Below, one piece after another: positions 20,570 to 31,556 of a stretch of DNA of 64,000 bases. Numbering within the stretch: position 1 is the stretch's first letter; the number at the start of each line of letters is the position of its first letter. A program made the translations under genes and the position numbers. Below the pieces are notes generated by a model. It searched no databases, was not told the DNA's origin, and saw only the letters and a program-made list of their open reading frames with translations. The stretch comes from Porphyra umbilicalis (taxonomy: Eukaryota > Rhodophyta > Bangiophyceae > Bangiales > Bangiaceae), in assembly GCA_002049455.2 (NCBI GenBank), contig KV918951.1:1-64000 (forward strand), in the 5' to 3' direction.

Positions 20570-20950
20570 GTGGAGGAGATGGCTCCCGTACGGCCGGCGG
20601 GAGCTGCCGACGGCCGAACCACCGCTGTCTTTGGGGACACCACCGCGGCGGCCGCACACGCCCGACACACCCCCCGCGCGCGCGGTGGTGCGCAATCGCC
20701 CGCGACCAACAACACCGGCTCGCGGTCGGCCGACGCGCCAACGAGACGACCAGCCCAACCCACCCCCAAGCGCGCGCGTGTGGGTGTCCTCGCCGTGGCC
20801 ACCGTGGCGCCCGTCCGCCTCCACGCCACTTCTACGAACCGCGGCGCCCGACGCCCCGCCCCGCCGGCGGCCGCACCGCCCGTCGCGCGGGATATGGCGT
20901 GGTTCGAGGCGGCGCCAGCCCCCCCCACGAATACGGGGCGGCGGTGTTGA
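20570..20950 (+). CDS. Hypothetical Ala/Arg-rich frame
   Basis: The frame starts MEEMAPVRPAGAADG and runs 126 residues to a TGA. It contains a basic cluster (PTPKRARVG) that could be a nuclear-localisation signal. No domain is recognised. Overlapping minus-strand frames are also open. Confidence 0.25.
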   Translation: MEEMAPVRPAGAADGRTTAVFGDTTAAAAHARHTPRARGGAQSPATNNTGSRSADAPTRRPAQPTPKRARVGVLAVATVAPVRLHATSTNRGARRPAPPAAAPPVARDMAWFEAAPAPPTNTGRRC

Positions 20951-22340
20951 CGGCGGCCCGCCCGCTGCGGCGCCCCCCCACTCCTCCCCCCCGCCCCTGT
21001 CTGAAGGGGGACGAGCTCCGCCGCTGTGAGGAGCGGGAAAAGGCGCCTTCGCGGGCAGCTCCATCGCCGCCTCCCCTGCCGCGGCTGCCGCCGCCGTCGC
21101 GCCCACAATCGCCGAGACTGCGACGGGTGGTGGCTGTGACTGCGGTGGCGGCGGTGGCGGGCCGTGATCCATGGCCCCACCGTCGCCGCTGCCGCCGCTA
21201 GCGGGCGTTCGCACCGACTCAGACGCGCTGGCGGGGGACGCCTGCGCGGCGTTCGACGGCGGGCTGCCTGCGGCGGTGGCTACGGCGCCCAACTGCCGCG
21301 GCCGTGGCCACCGGGACGGGTGCCACCGACCGGCCGTGCGCCGCGTGCCAGGCCGCATGCCCGATATTTCTTTCTTTCGCCCGGCCGCGCGGGGCGTGCC
21401 ACGCGCGGCGCGCCCGCGCGAGGCGGATGGGGGGGGTGGCCACCGCCGCTGGCGGCGTTGCCGCCGCGCCTGCCGCCGACTCGGCGGCGGGCGGTCGACG
21501 AACGCGCGCATGACCCGTGCCCGCACGAGGCGGCGGGCGGCGGCCGCGGCCGCGGCCGCAGCGGTGGTGGCCGCGGTGACGGCGGCGGCCACGGCGGTAG
21601 TATCCCCCGTCCAGGTGGCGCGCGGGCGCGGCGGCGCGTCACCCACCACCGTCCGTCGCGCGGCGGCCGCCGGGGCGGTTGGGCGCGGGGCGCATCAAGA
21701 CCCCCCGACGGGCTGGTGGCGCCCGAGCCGCCGCGCCTCACCGCAACTACCGCCACCGCCGTCGCCGCGGCGTCCACTGGCGTGCCCAATAGGGCGTTCG
21801 CCGAAGACACGGCTACTTTTTTGCCCCGCCGCCGTGGCATCTGCGGTCGCGCGCGACAGCCCTGGCGGAGGCTGGCTGGCGGACGGCGCCACGGCCGCCC
21901 GCGGTGAGGCGCCGTCGGGCCGCCCACTGCGGCGCCGCCTCTGGCATCACCCCCCCCTCCCGACAGCGTGGCGCTGGGACGAGGACGGGGCACTCCCGAC
22001 CCTGCCGCTCGCTGCCAGTGGTCCTTGCCCCCGCCGACGGGTGCGCCCCGTCGACGCTGCGCGTGTGCGCGCGTGGGGGCGGCCTGTGGCGGCCGCGCCG
22101 ACGGCCGCCGCCGCCGCAGCGTCGGCACCCCCCCGCCCCACCCGGAAGCGGCAACGGGCATGCAGCGGCCACCCCGCCGGCCGATGGGGCAGGGGCCCCC
22201 GGTCGGGCGTACCCCGAGAAGCCTCCCGCACCGCGGCGTTGCGCGTGTGCTCGCGGGCGCGGCGGAAGCGGCGCGCCGCCGCCGCCGCGCACCAACGGCC
22301 GCGACGCCGACGGCGGCTCGGTCCAATGAAACAGTGATTT
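20951..22340. other. GC-extreme region, coding strand unresolved
   Basis: Long frames are open on plus (21171-22337, 388 residues) and on minus (20486-21649 and 21280-22410). All read as Ala/Arg/Pro/Gly strings without a domain. They mostly reflect the lack of A/T needed for stop codons. A cellular gene could hide here, but I cannot pick a strand. Confidence 0.4.
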
Positions 22341-23700
22341 TGCAACGGAAGCTGATCGTCTGCAAAGTGGGGCATATGCTGATTTGCTGTACTGGCGCCG
22401 GTACCCACAATTTTCAAATTGCCTCCGAACGCGTCCAGTACAGGCTGAAATGGCATGTACTAAGCCATATTCGACCCCCCTCCACACTGCAAAACTTCCA
22501 ATATAGTATAGAAACGATATTCACGTTTTAGACCGCGGCGCTCCTCTGCACGCGCCCAGTATAGTAATACACTGCGCCCACATCGCGCCTGGCTGCCACT
22601 CCACGGCACCGACACTGCTCAGACATCGCGTGAGCGGGGGTCTTCCCGACGCTGGGTGGGGACACGTAGAACTCGCAGGACATCCCACGATCAAGAAGCG
22701 TAACGCGGCACCTACGAACGGCGATCTATCCCGCTTCCCTTGCGGGCTGTCGTGAGGCTGTTTGTTGGTCTGAAGGGGGGCCGTTTTTGCCTCGTCTCAT
22801 GCTTTTATTCTTTGGCTGCGCTTCCTCTGCAAACACTGCATATTGTCGATGCGCCAAAAAGTGGACATGACATGATCAGGTGTGAGAACAGGAAGAGTAC
22901 AGGAGGGGCTCTTCAGTCCCAGTTGAGGTCGATTCAGTCTCTTCTGCAACGATTTGTCGTGTGATGGCGACATATAACTACATACGAACATATCCTGGTA
23001 CTACGTGATTGGCCCACACGATTCGATCTCCAGATAGGATGCTTCGCTCACAAGTCTTTCTTCAGACTTCTGATGACACGCACAAAGAAGAACCGACGCC
23101 GCCCATGTCGACAGCGGGTGACCAGAGGGCTCCCCGGACAGGAACCTGATAGCTGCCTCATCGCGCTACTCTTGGACAGTCTTCGAACTAGGGCCCATTT
23201 CTGTGGCTGTCGGCATCGCTCGACGAAGAAGGTGCAATCGTGACTGCGGCTGTCGTCCCGAGATCTGTGAAGTGAAGCCTGAGAGAAGCCTTCCATCGTG
23301 GCCTGACTGGGACGCGAACTGGACGAACCGCGCCTGAATGCATTCGGCGTCCGGCGCCCGACGGGGGGGACATGCTTCTTCGAACCCTGCTGACGAGAGG
23401 GGCGAGTGGTTGCAAATCTCCTGCTCTGAGTTAGCACCTGATGCGAGCAGCGAGTCTGCTAAGAACATTTAGCCGACCCACATCACGTGCCAGGCCAGGC
23501 ACGCAAGACATATCACATGAATGCCTTCAGAAAGTCCCGTGATTGCTCCCCTCTGATTGGTTAGTCGTGAATGAAATATGCCATGAACTCACATGTATGA
23601 CTGCAAGGAATATTTAGTCATAAAACTTCCAGTCAGTAACGATGACAGACATTCTCATTCATCGATTGCAGCATTCGATAGATCCGAACACCATGTGAAA
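22341..23700. other. No gene seen
   Basis: Composition is balanced, frames are short, and there is no domain. AT-rich patches occur at 22480-22580 and 23480-23640. Confidence 0.5.
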
Positions 23701-23799
23701 GGCTGAAATCGTCTGCTTCTCATCTGGAGAACGGCGCAGGTCAAAACGCTTGCTCCAGAGGCTGCCTTCGTGACTGCCGTCACCGACCCACACGTGGCC

Positions 23800-25470
23800 G
23801 TCGCTGCGCAATTTCCATCCAGACAACTGGTCTGGCTCCATGCACTGCCATCGAGGGCTTCGGACTGCAGACCCCCCACCCCCACAGGAGGTCATCCCCA
23901 GTTGATTTCCTTCTCGCGCCCACCTGGCTCCAGTGGCTGCGATCGCAGATTTTAGACTGCTGGCCCCACCCGCTCATGGGTATCGCACACGCCGCTATTC
24001 CCGTCCCCCACCCACCTGGCTCAAATCGCTGCAATCGAAGGGTTTGTCAGCCATCCCCACCCCCCTTGAAGTGCTAGCCGGCGCGCATGTTTTGGCCGGC
24101 CCGTCCGTCTGGCCGCAGAAGCTGCGATCGACGGTTCGTGCCTCGGGCCTCCCCCGTCAGCAACGCGCTAAACGCGTATGTCGCAATAAAGACATGCCCG
24201 AGCCCAAGCGCTGCAAGGGCCGCTGTAATCTCTCTGTCCCGACCACCCACTGACCCCACACTCGCTGGATGCTTTTGAAGAGAAGCCATCCTGGCCCCAC
24301 TCGCACACAGACTGCTACTGAGGGCTTCGGACTGCTGACCCCCCATCCCCACAGCAGGTCATCCCCAGTTGATTTCCTTCTCGCGCCTACCTGGCTCCAG
24401 TGGCTGCGATCGCAGATTTTAGACTGCTGGCCCCACCCGCTCATGGGTATCGCACACGCCGCTATTCCCGTCCCCCACCCACCTGGCTCAAATCGCTGCA
24501 ATCGAAGGGTTTGTCAGCCATCCCCACCCTTCTGGAAGTGCCAGCCGGCGCGCATGTTTTGGCCGGCCCGTCCGTCTGGCCCCAGAAGCTGCGATCGACG
24601 GTTCGTGCCTCGGGCCCCCCACCGTCAGCAACGCGCCAAACGCGTATGTCGCAATAAAAACATGCCCGGATCCAGGAGCTGCGACGACGCGTGTGCGCGC
24701 TCCAGGCGACGATTGCAGGATTCGGACGGCTGGCCCCACACCCTCTGAGACATGAGAGACCACGCTTTTTGCCGCCCACCCACCTGGCTCACTGGGTTGC
24801 GATTGAGGGTTCTTGACAGCTAAACACGCCTCCTCAAGTGGGAGTCTGCTGGTATTGTCGTGCGACACAGCTAACTTTCGTGTGCTGCGTCCTTCATGTC
24901 CTCAACGAAATCCTAACGTAGCACTCGATAGAAGAGCGACGACATCTCCAGATCTGATTGGTGGATGCTGCACCTTTTCTCGGTTTCCTCTCTTGAGGCC
25001 TCTTCTTTTCGGAACACAGTTATTGAACAGGGAGCGTATTCAAAAAAGAGGAGTCTAGCCTTTTGTCAGTGGCAGGCCTCGTCGTTCGGTGGGGCTTGCC
25101 GGCCACGCTCCCAACACAGCGCAGGTGCCGAGTGTCGGACAGCCGTCCCCGCCCCATGAGAGACCCCGGGCCCCCTCGTGGACAGTGCCCCTCTCTCGCC
25201 GGCGCGCATTTTCGGTCCGGCCAGCCTGTCTGAGCCTGGCCCCAGGCAGTCCGATCGAGGGTTCCGCAGTGTCGGGCCCACCCCGTCCACAACTCTCCGA
25301 AGACGTACTCGTCAGTTGACAGAGGGCGATGCTCCAGCAGCTGTGATGGTGGGTGTCCACTGACCCGACACCCTCAGGGAGCCAGAAATAGTGAATGTCC
25401 TTCGCGCCAGCCCACCTGGCTCCAGAGACTGCGATCGCAGGATTTGGATTCCTGACGTCTGACCCTCAGA
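23800..25470 (+). repeat. Array of degenerate CTGCGATCG-centred repeats
   Basis: About a dozen related units lie in the same orientation. Their core is CTGCGATCGNAGGNTT, usually preceded by CACCTGGCTCC or CTGGCC and followed by GGACTGCTG-like sequence and a C-rich spacer. Examples are at about 23825, 23920, 24008, 24097, 24390, 24476, 24565, 24775, 25227 and 25411. Spacing is irregular, often near 90 bp. No open frame runs through the array and no CRISPR-like exact repeat/spacer structure is present. Confidence 0.7.
23855..24675 (+). repeat. 467-bp tandem duplication
   Basis: The block starting GGGCTTCGGACTGC at 23855 is repeated from 24322 with few differences, to about 24670. It lies inside the CTGCGATCG array, so the array has grown partly by segmental duplication. 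Confidence 0.85.
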
Positions 25471-25781
25471 GTTCTGGCGTCACTTCGGCGTTCCTCACAC
25501 CCGTCGTCGTGGCGTCCACCGACCTCTCCACCTTCTTCGCGCCGCGAGGCATCCTGGGGGTCCGGCTGGACAGCTTTGGTGGCAGGGGGCGCCGAGCGGC
25601 GGGAAGCGTGGAGGGCATCGCGGAGGGGCGTTCCGCATTGCCACGGGCGTGGGTCGACGCTGGGGGTGCGCGGATTGCGTCGTTTTCTGGTGAGACTGTG
25701 GCGATTATTGGTGCCTCGTGAGATTGACGACGCCGAGAGCGGACGGCGCTTTAGCGAGAAGGTCTCTCAAAAAAACCTGTT

Positions 25782-26876
25782 ATGTTTCCTCTGGCTGTTC
25801 GCTGGCAGGTCATCCGTAATCGCCAACGGGGCCTTCCATGGGACTCCATCGTGCTGCATGCGGGCTGCAGTTTGGCTGCGGCCCACAAGTGGTGGGCGAA
25901 CTTTCAACGCCACGGGTCCCCTTGGGAAGACGATGCAATCCACAACAGGCACGCGGACGCTGCTCGCTTTAACGCTCCTTTTCTGCGTGCCTTGGACGGC
26001 CTAGTTCGAACCCATTCCGAGATCTTTTTACGGGAGCTATCGTCCATCTTCAAGCGGTTGGCTTTGCTTCCGGATTGGGACGCACGCTGGCCAACAAGTG
26101 TGTCATCCCTGGGAGAAATGTTACGTCTGATTGGCTTCTCGGTCAAGAAAGTGGAGCGACTGGCAAGCGAGCGCAGCCTGGCGCTCGTTGTTGCCCACTG
26201 TCGGCTCGCGCGGCATATCCCGGACAGATGCATCGTTGTCGCCGACGAAACGCACATTCACGGGGCGGAGAAGATCCGACCTCGGGGCCGGTCCTTGGTC
26301 GGCCAGCCGCTCGAGGCCCTCGCCCCCGATCCCCGTCCCCGCCAACGCTTCTCTTCAATTGTCGCTATCTCCCACAACACCGGGATTTTGGAGCTGACTG
26401 TCAACGAGGTGCCGCCGGCGCGGTCCGGTGACGATTGGGTCGCTTTTTGCACAAGCTTGGCCGGGCGGATGAACGGGTACGTGCCGGGGGCTTTGTGGGC
26501 AGACCAACCGCCGGATTGTGTGCTTCTTTACGACAACGCCTCGGTTCACAATCCTGTTGCGGACGAGATCCTGACGTTGAACGGTGTGCTACTGCTTCAC
26601 CTGCCACCCTACTCTCCCAACTTGTCTTCCATTGAGCCTACCTTTGCCGATTACAAGCGCAACGTGCGGGATCTGACGTACCACCACCCCGAATTGCCAG
26701 ACCGGCTGACGCACGTGCTTGCATTTGCGTCCATCCCCCTCGCCACGATCCAGGGGCATTATCGGGAGGCTCGGCGTGAGCTGTGGCGGCACTTGCCGGA
26801 GTTGACGGGACCTGGGCGTCCCTTGCAAGGCGTTTTGCCCGCGCTGCCGATTGAGTTGGCTCCACCGCAGCCGTGA
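25782..26876 (+). CDS. Tc1/mariner-type (DDE_3) transposase, intact frame
   Basis: The frame is 364 residues without interruption. The N-terminal third looks like a helix-turn-helix DNA-binding region. The catalytic core shows Asp155 (VVADETHIHG), Asp251 (LLYDNASVHN) and Glu285 within LPPYSPNLSSIEPTFADYK, the classical third box of IS630/Tc1/mariner enzymes. By my count 33 residues separate the second Asp from the Glu, one fewer than canonical Tc1 (DD34E). It catalyses cut-and-paste transposition, usually at TA. No stop or frameshift is visible, so the protein may be functional. I did not find matching terminal inverted repeats within about 400 bp on either side, so the borders are unknown. 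A frame at 25395-25721 lies upstream and could be an unrelated leader. Confidence 0.85.
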   Translation: MFPLAVRWQVIRNRQRGLPWDSIVLHAGCSLAAAHKWWANFQRHGSPWEDDAIHNRHADAARFNAPFLRALDGLVRTHSEIFLRELSSIFKRLALLPDWDARWPTSVSSLGEMLRLIGFSVKKVERLASERSLALVVAHCRLARHIPDRCIVVADETHIHGAEKIRPRGRSLVGQPLEALAPDPRPRQRFSSIVAISHNTGILELTVNEVPPARSGDDWVAFCTSLAGRMNGYVPGALWADQPPDCVLLYDNASVHNPVADEILTLNGVLLLHLPPYSPNLSSIEPTFADYKRNVRDLTYHHPELPDRLTHVLAFASIPLATIQGHYREARRELWRHLPELTGPGRPLQGVLPALPIELAPPQP

Positions 26877-27444
26877 CGGTGAAGTCGAGTGGACTTGGCG
26901 GGGAGCGGGGACGGGAGGAGTTCTGTGTGATGCGTGTCTTTCCCCTATCAAACTGTGCCTCGTGTTTCTCTTCTTTTGTTTGCAGTTGCCAAGTCGATAC
27001 ATATCTCAGGGGCTCGTAGCACGTCGGTCAAGCAAGTGTGTTGGGTGCCGACGCTTTGGGGATGGGAGGAACCAGGTTTTGGTGCAGCGTGGTGGCTCAG
27101 AGAGACTGACGATGCGGCTTCCAACAGCTGTGAGACAGCGCAACTTGGCGCGGCGCACCGGCTGGTGCTCCCATCCTAGTGCAACCTCCTTTTTGCAATA
27201 GGAAAACAGTCTGGATGAGGATGGAGTGAACCGCACCCATCAACTTTGTCGTTGCTGGTCCTATTCGCTCCGTAGCGCGGTTGCTCTGACCGTACGCCTC
27301 ATCTGTGACGCCCACTGGAGGTCCTCCGCTGCCATAACAAGGGAGCCAAAAAGAGCAAAGCAGTTTATTGTGCAGACGAGCAGAAACAGCCACAAGTAGA
27401 TGACACACTCACACGGGTACAAACGAGCAACCAAGTCCCAGGGA
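26877..27444. other. No gene seen
   Basis: This is the 3' flank of the transposase and the 3' flank of the minus-strand gene that follows. No TIR was identified. Confidence 0.5.
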
Positions 27445-29198
27445 CTAGCGCACCGACTGCAGCCAGTGGCGGCAGCTGGCCTGATGGGAGGCCAAGGTCT
27501 TATCCTCCTTTGCAAAGGAGGAGAATAGGTGCTCCACGAGCGTGTCAATACCAGCCGTCCCAGATACAGTAGAGCCACGAACTCCATACGCCGTCGCGCC
27601 CTCCTCCACCTTGCTCAGAAAGTTCACTCTCTCCTCTCCAGTCTCATCTCCATATATGTGGTGGGTAAGCGCTGTCGCCACCTGCGCGGGGGTCATCTTT
27701 AAGGACCCAGCCCTCCGCGCAGGCGGGTCTACGGGACTAGGCGTGACTTCAATAACGTCATCCTGGTCCGCGACACCAGAGCCGGGCGCGCTCCAATCGC
27801 CGCTGTCACCAAGACAGGGGGGAAAATTTCAAGCGCACCAAGGACAGACCGCTAGTCGCAGGGAAGCGTCGGGGCATTGCAAGTACATGTCAAGTCAGTG
27901 TCGTGGTCGCAAGCTTGATCACGAGGCACCGAAGTCGATAAAGAGCCACACACAGCTCCCCAGTGGACCAAAGGAATGAGGACGAAGCAAGTGAAGAGTA
28001 CAAGCAAGCCGAAAGACAAGCTAAACGTACAGGCGAATGGATCCCGAGGGTGCCTGCAGCGCTCGCGCAGAATCGTGCAGACGAGTAGCAGCGTGCTTTT
28101 CCGCTGCGGCCCGATGACCGCTCAGAATCGCCAGAGCGTTCACTGGGGCATCGTCGGTGGTGACCCCGCTGGGCCCGCCAAGCGTCGCCGTGAGGGCCCC
28201 AGCGAAAGCGCTGGCGGTCGCGCTCAGGCCAGCGTCGGCACACCTCGCCTGCTCACGCGTGGCGCCAACGTTGATTGGCGAAACCGCCGCTGCGTCGGAG
28301 CCGACAGCAACAAGGGTGTCCACAGCCGCCGAAACGGGATTGGACGTCCCAACGAAGTTGGCCACAAGAGACTGCCGGCGTGCCGTGCGAGCCTGGCGGG
28401 CATCGTCCGCCCTCTGGTAGTTTTCCAGGGCTTGCCGCCGCTGCGACTCAAACAGCGCCTGGCCCGACCGGCTGCAAACATAAAACTGGGCGGACAGCTT
28501 CTTCTTGTTTCGTTTTTTGAAGATAACGCCGTTCTGCGTGATCTCGCGCTGGAAGAGAGGGGGGCTCAGCGCAATCGTCAGGGGCGTGTGCCCGGGATTC
28601 AGACACTTTGTGCATCTGGGAAGCGCAAACAGAAACCACAACGTGTGGCAAGCGAGAAAAGCGATGGAACTGGTGTGGAGCGTGCGTGTCAGCTCGCGTC
28701 TGCATAAACAAGCAACACGCGTGATATACGGCAGCCCAAAAGCAAGCAGCGGAATCTTGTCGTGGGCTGCTCACAGAAAAAGAAGCGCAGTACTTACGGA
28801 TCTTTGCACGGGCACTTCAGAGCGCTACATTTGGCTCCCGTGTAGAACTCGTGCCCTTTCGGCAGAGCGGCAACGCACTGCACGTTACCAACCACCATTG
28901 TGCAGTTGGGAAAGTAGTGGGTTTTGCCGTGCTCTGTCGTCTTTTTGTAGCCACAGGCCCCGCACGTCGCGTTGGCCCGTCCGGGGCGCTCAGCAACTGC
29001 CTCCTTGGGCGACAGATTAAGCGGGGCGCGGGTGAGATCGCGCTCCGCCGGGGATCCTACAAGTAGCTCAATCGTCCATGCCACGAACCCCATTTCCAAC
29101 TCAACAACAGATCGGAGCTGTCCGTTAGAATCGTGTCGCCAAGGGCAGTTCGATGAGCGCAACGCGATGAGTCCACCGAGAAGCGTTGACACACACAC
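27445..29198 (-). CDS. Cys-rich putative zinc-binding protein, three exons
   Basis: The gene is reconstructed from exons 29198-28798, 28615-28031 and 27802-27445. Intron 1 has donor GTAAGTACT and acceptor TTGCGCTTCCCAG; intron 2 has donor GTACGT and acceptor TTGGTGACAG. The exons sum to 1344 nt (447 residues) with one frame across both joins, which strongly supports the model. Around the first join is a cluster of metal-ligand-like residues: CGAC, later HYFPNC, then CSALKCPC joined to CTKCLNPGH. A basic stretch (KKRNKKKL) and a charged helical segment follow, then an Ala-rich part and an acidic/helical C-terminus. A nucleic-acid-binding or transposon-associated protein is possible; I recognise no family. 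The start ATG is 11 nt from the ATG of the divergent frame at 29210. Confidence 0.65.
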
Positions 29199-29209
29199 GC
29201 TACGCCCAA

Positions 29210-29467
29210 ATGGAAACGATCATATCCAGCATACCTGCGCTTCCGTCGCTAGATGTCCCGGAGGTGGCAGCTGGGGCGGTGCCCACCGCTGCTGCTGAGC
29301 CGCCGGCCATCGGACGTGGCCGGTGGGATATGCGCGCCCGTACTGTGAGGTGGCTGCTCGAAAGCGCGAAGAGGATGGGCGTCACGACGGTGGCAACGAA
29401 CAGCAGCGGGCTGTCGTCAACGATGAGCGCCGTCCCAGCGCGGGGCGCCCTAAATGGGGACAGTTGA
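29210..29467 (+). CDS. Small hypothetical protein, divergent to the Cys-rich gene
   Basis: The frame is 85 residues from METIISSIPALPSL, Ala/Pro-rich then basic with Trp residues (RWDMRARTVRWLLESAKRMG). Codon choice is GC-ended. The phrase GCCGTCCCAGCGCGGGGC occurs twice around its end (about 29429 and 29470). No family recognised; it could be the first exon of a longer gene. Confidence 0.3.
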   Translation: METIISSIPALPSLDVPEVAAGAVPTAAAEPPAIGRGRWDMRARTVRWLLESAKRMGVTTVATNSSGLSSTMSAVPARGALNGDS

Positions 29468-29950
29468 CTGCCGTCCCAGCGCGGGGCACGTATGGCTAGC
29501 GTTGAACTGAACCACAGGGGCGCGGCTTTTCGAAAGCGATCAGCTCAATGTTTTTCGCCCACTCCTTCGCATCGCGGGCACCAAACGTGGTAGACATCTT
29601 TGAAACGTAAAGTGTATGATTCACTAAGACATGGTCACAACTACATCTAACATTTGTGACGGGACGTAAGTACAGGTCGTTCGATGAGGCTGCACTCTGG
29701 ATTGTCCAAGACAGGCATGCTTCAGGAAAGGTCGCCTCTTCTGGGACTGTCCAGCTTTTGGCGCAAGGACAATAACATGTCAAGCAGAGTCCAGGCCAGA
29801 AAAAAGGACCAAGAATCAAAACTAAAGCGGAGGTCACACCGCCCCGGCTTGATCTCATGCTGGACCCCCGCGTGCCCTGCTGAGTGCGTCAATGAAATAA
29901 AAACGAGTAGACCAGCGTCGAACGCAGAAAAGCCAGAAAGAGATAAACTC
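29468..29950. other. No clear gene
   Basis: A minus frame (29496-29858) has a hydrophobic start and scattered Cys (CYCPC, CSCDH), but no supporting start or splice evidence. Confidence 0.35.
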
Positions 29951-30164
29951 GTAGCCAATCACGAGAAGCAAAGAGATCGACGAGCAATACGAAAACGCGA
30001 GACGCGCGTCAGTACAATGACACAAAAACTCAGTACGCCCGCGAGACCCGCACACACGTAGCCAATCACGAGAAGCAAAGAGATCGACGAGGAACACGGA
30101 AACGCGAGATGTGGGTCAGTACAATGATACAAAAACCCAGTACGTCCGTGAGACCCTCACCGGC
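29951..30164 (+). repeat. 107-bp tandem duplication
   Basis: GTAGCCAATCACGAGAAGCA starts copies at 29951 and 30058. The copies are similar to the end, with scattered substitutions. Confidence 0.85.
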
Positions 30165-30825
30165 ACCCACAAAGTGCGCAGGTACAACACGCCACTGAAT
30201 TGTATCACTCTGAGCAGCTGCACGACGAAGCATCCGCCTCACTGCACGTACCGAGGAGCCTGCGGCAGATCGGAGACGGATCGAGGGGGTGGCGAACGAC
30301 GGCGACGCCGGCGTGGCGTCGGACGACGCCAGAAGGGTGGGCGAGGGCGTCGGTCTCGACCCGACTCGACGACCTGTGGCAAAGCCTCAGAGACGCCGCC
30401 CTCGCGGTCACGTTGGCTCTTATGAGGCGAGCACACTGTTTTTCGACCCTCTCAGACGCACCGAGAGGGCGCATTGTGCGCGGTCCGCCCAGCCTCTTTC
30501 GACTCAGTGTGCAGCTGCGCGCTGTCGTATACGACTCATACGTGATGCGCTCCATGGAACACAGCGATAGCCTCCCTGTCAGCTCTCGACAGCAATGCTG
30601 TGTCATCAAACTGTGTGCACGTATCTGATTGGGCAACGATAGCTTTTCGAACGGAAGTTTGACCGGTATCCACCTTCGTTGCTCGTTTTGATACGTGCTG
30701 AACGCTGGTGGCTTCTGGCAGTCCGGGGACGCCCGACATAGATTGATGTGTGACAAACCGTCCTGACCGGCCCTGGCACGCTGCGAAACGACGAAGACAC
30801 ACCCGATTTCCTTGTGTGCGCGTCA

Positions 30826-30855
30826 CTTGTAGCCTGCTTCAGCAGGGGCTACAAG
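30826..30855. repeat. Hairpin CTTGTAGCC...GGCTACAAG
   Basis: A perfect 9-bp stem is extended inward by TGCT/AGCA with a small bulge. It is an isolated palindrome in otherwise gene-free DNA (30165-31556). Confidence 0.55.
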
Positions 30856-31556
30856 CCCACGAATCTGGCCCGATTTACCTGGTACACCCCACGAGGCCAG
30901 CACGTGGGACCTGTAGCCCACGTTCTGGACCCCCTCCCCCCCCAGATGACGTGCGTTCGGCCCTCCCCCCACGGCCGCCGCTCCGAATTGATGCCAGTAA
31001 GGCAATCGGGCCTGCAGTACATGAAATTTAGCCTAGTACGCGTCTTAGTACACGTCTAGTATGCGCCCCACTTTCCCGACGATGCACCGAGGTCCAGTTT
31101 TTGTGAGAAGCACAATAGGTGGTATTGTGTCTGAACAGCGTTGCCTCTTGTCAGAGCACCCTCAGAAGATGTAATTACGTGACGCTCTTGTCAATCTTTC
31201 GTCGTGTGAAAACGGTTTTGTCGTTGCGCAAGTCCAGTGTGTTTTCGCGAACGCACTTTCAGTGAAAACAGACATGTACGACCCACCGCGAAAAGTTTAC
31301 TGCAGGAGATCGTAGCAAAAGATCTGCTCGCACCTCAGGCTCTCGGTGACCGGCACGTGGGGTCCAGCGATCGGTCCATCCGAGTGCGGGACGCGTCTCC
31401 TTCCCGACTGGCGGCCCACTGACCAGCGTACCCCGCGTCTCTGCACCTGCCCTGCCGTCTTTGTGCCTGAAAAGGGTACGACCTCTACGTCTCTTTGGTC
31501 TGCCCTCGTCTCCTGTGAGTACTGCGGGCCCTTGTTCATTTATCGCCAAGCGGGCC

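Noticed and set aside
23800..25470. CRISPR array
   Set aside because: Units are degenerate, spacing irregular, no exact repeats or unique spacers, and the DNA is clearly eukaryotic.
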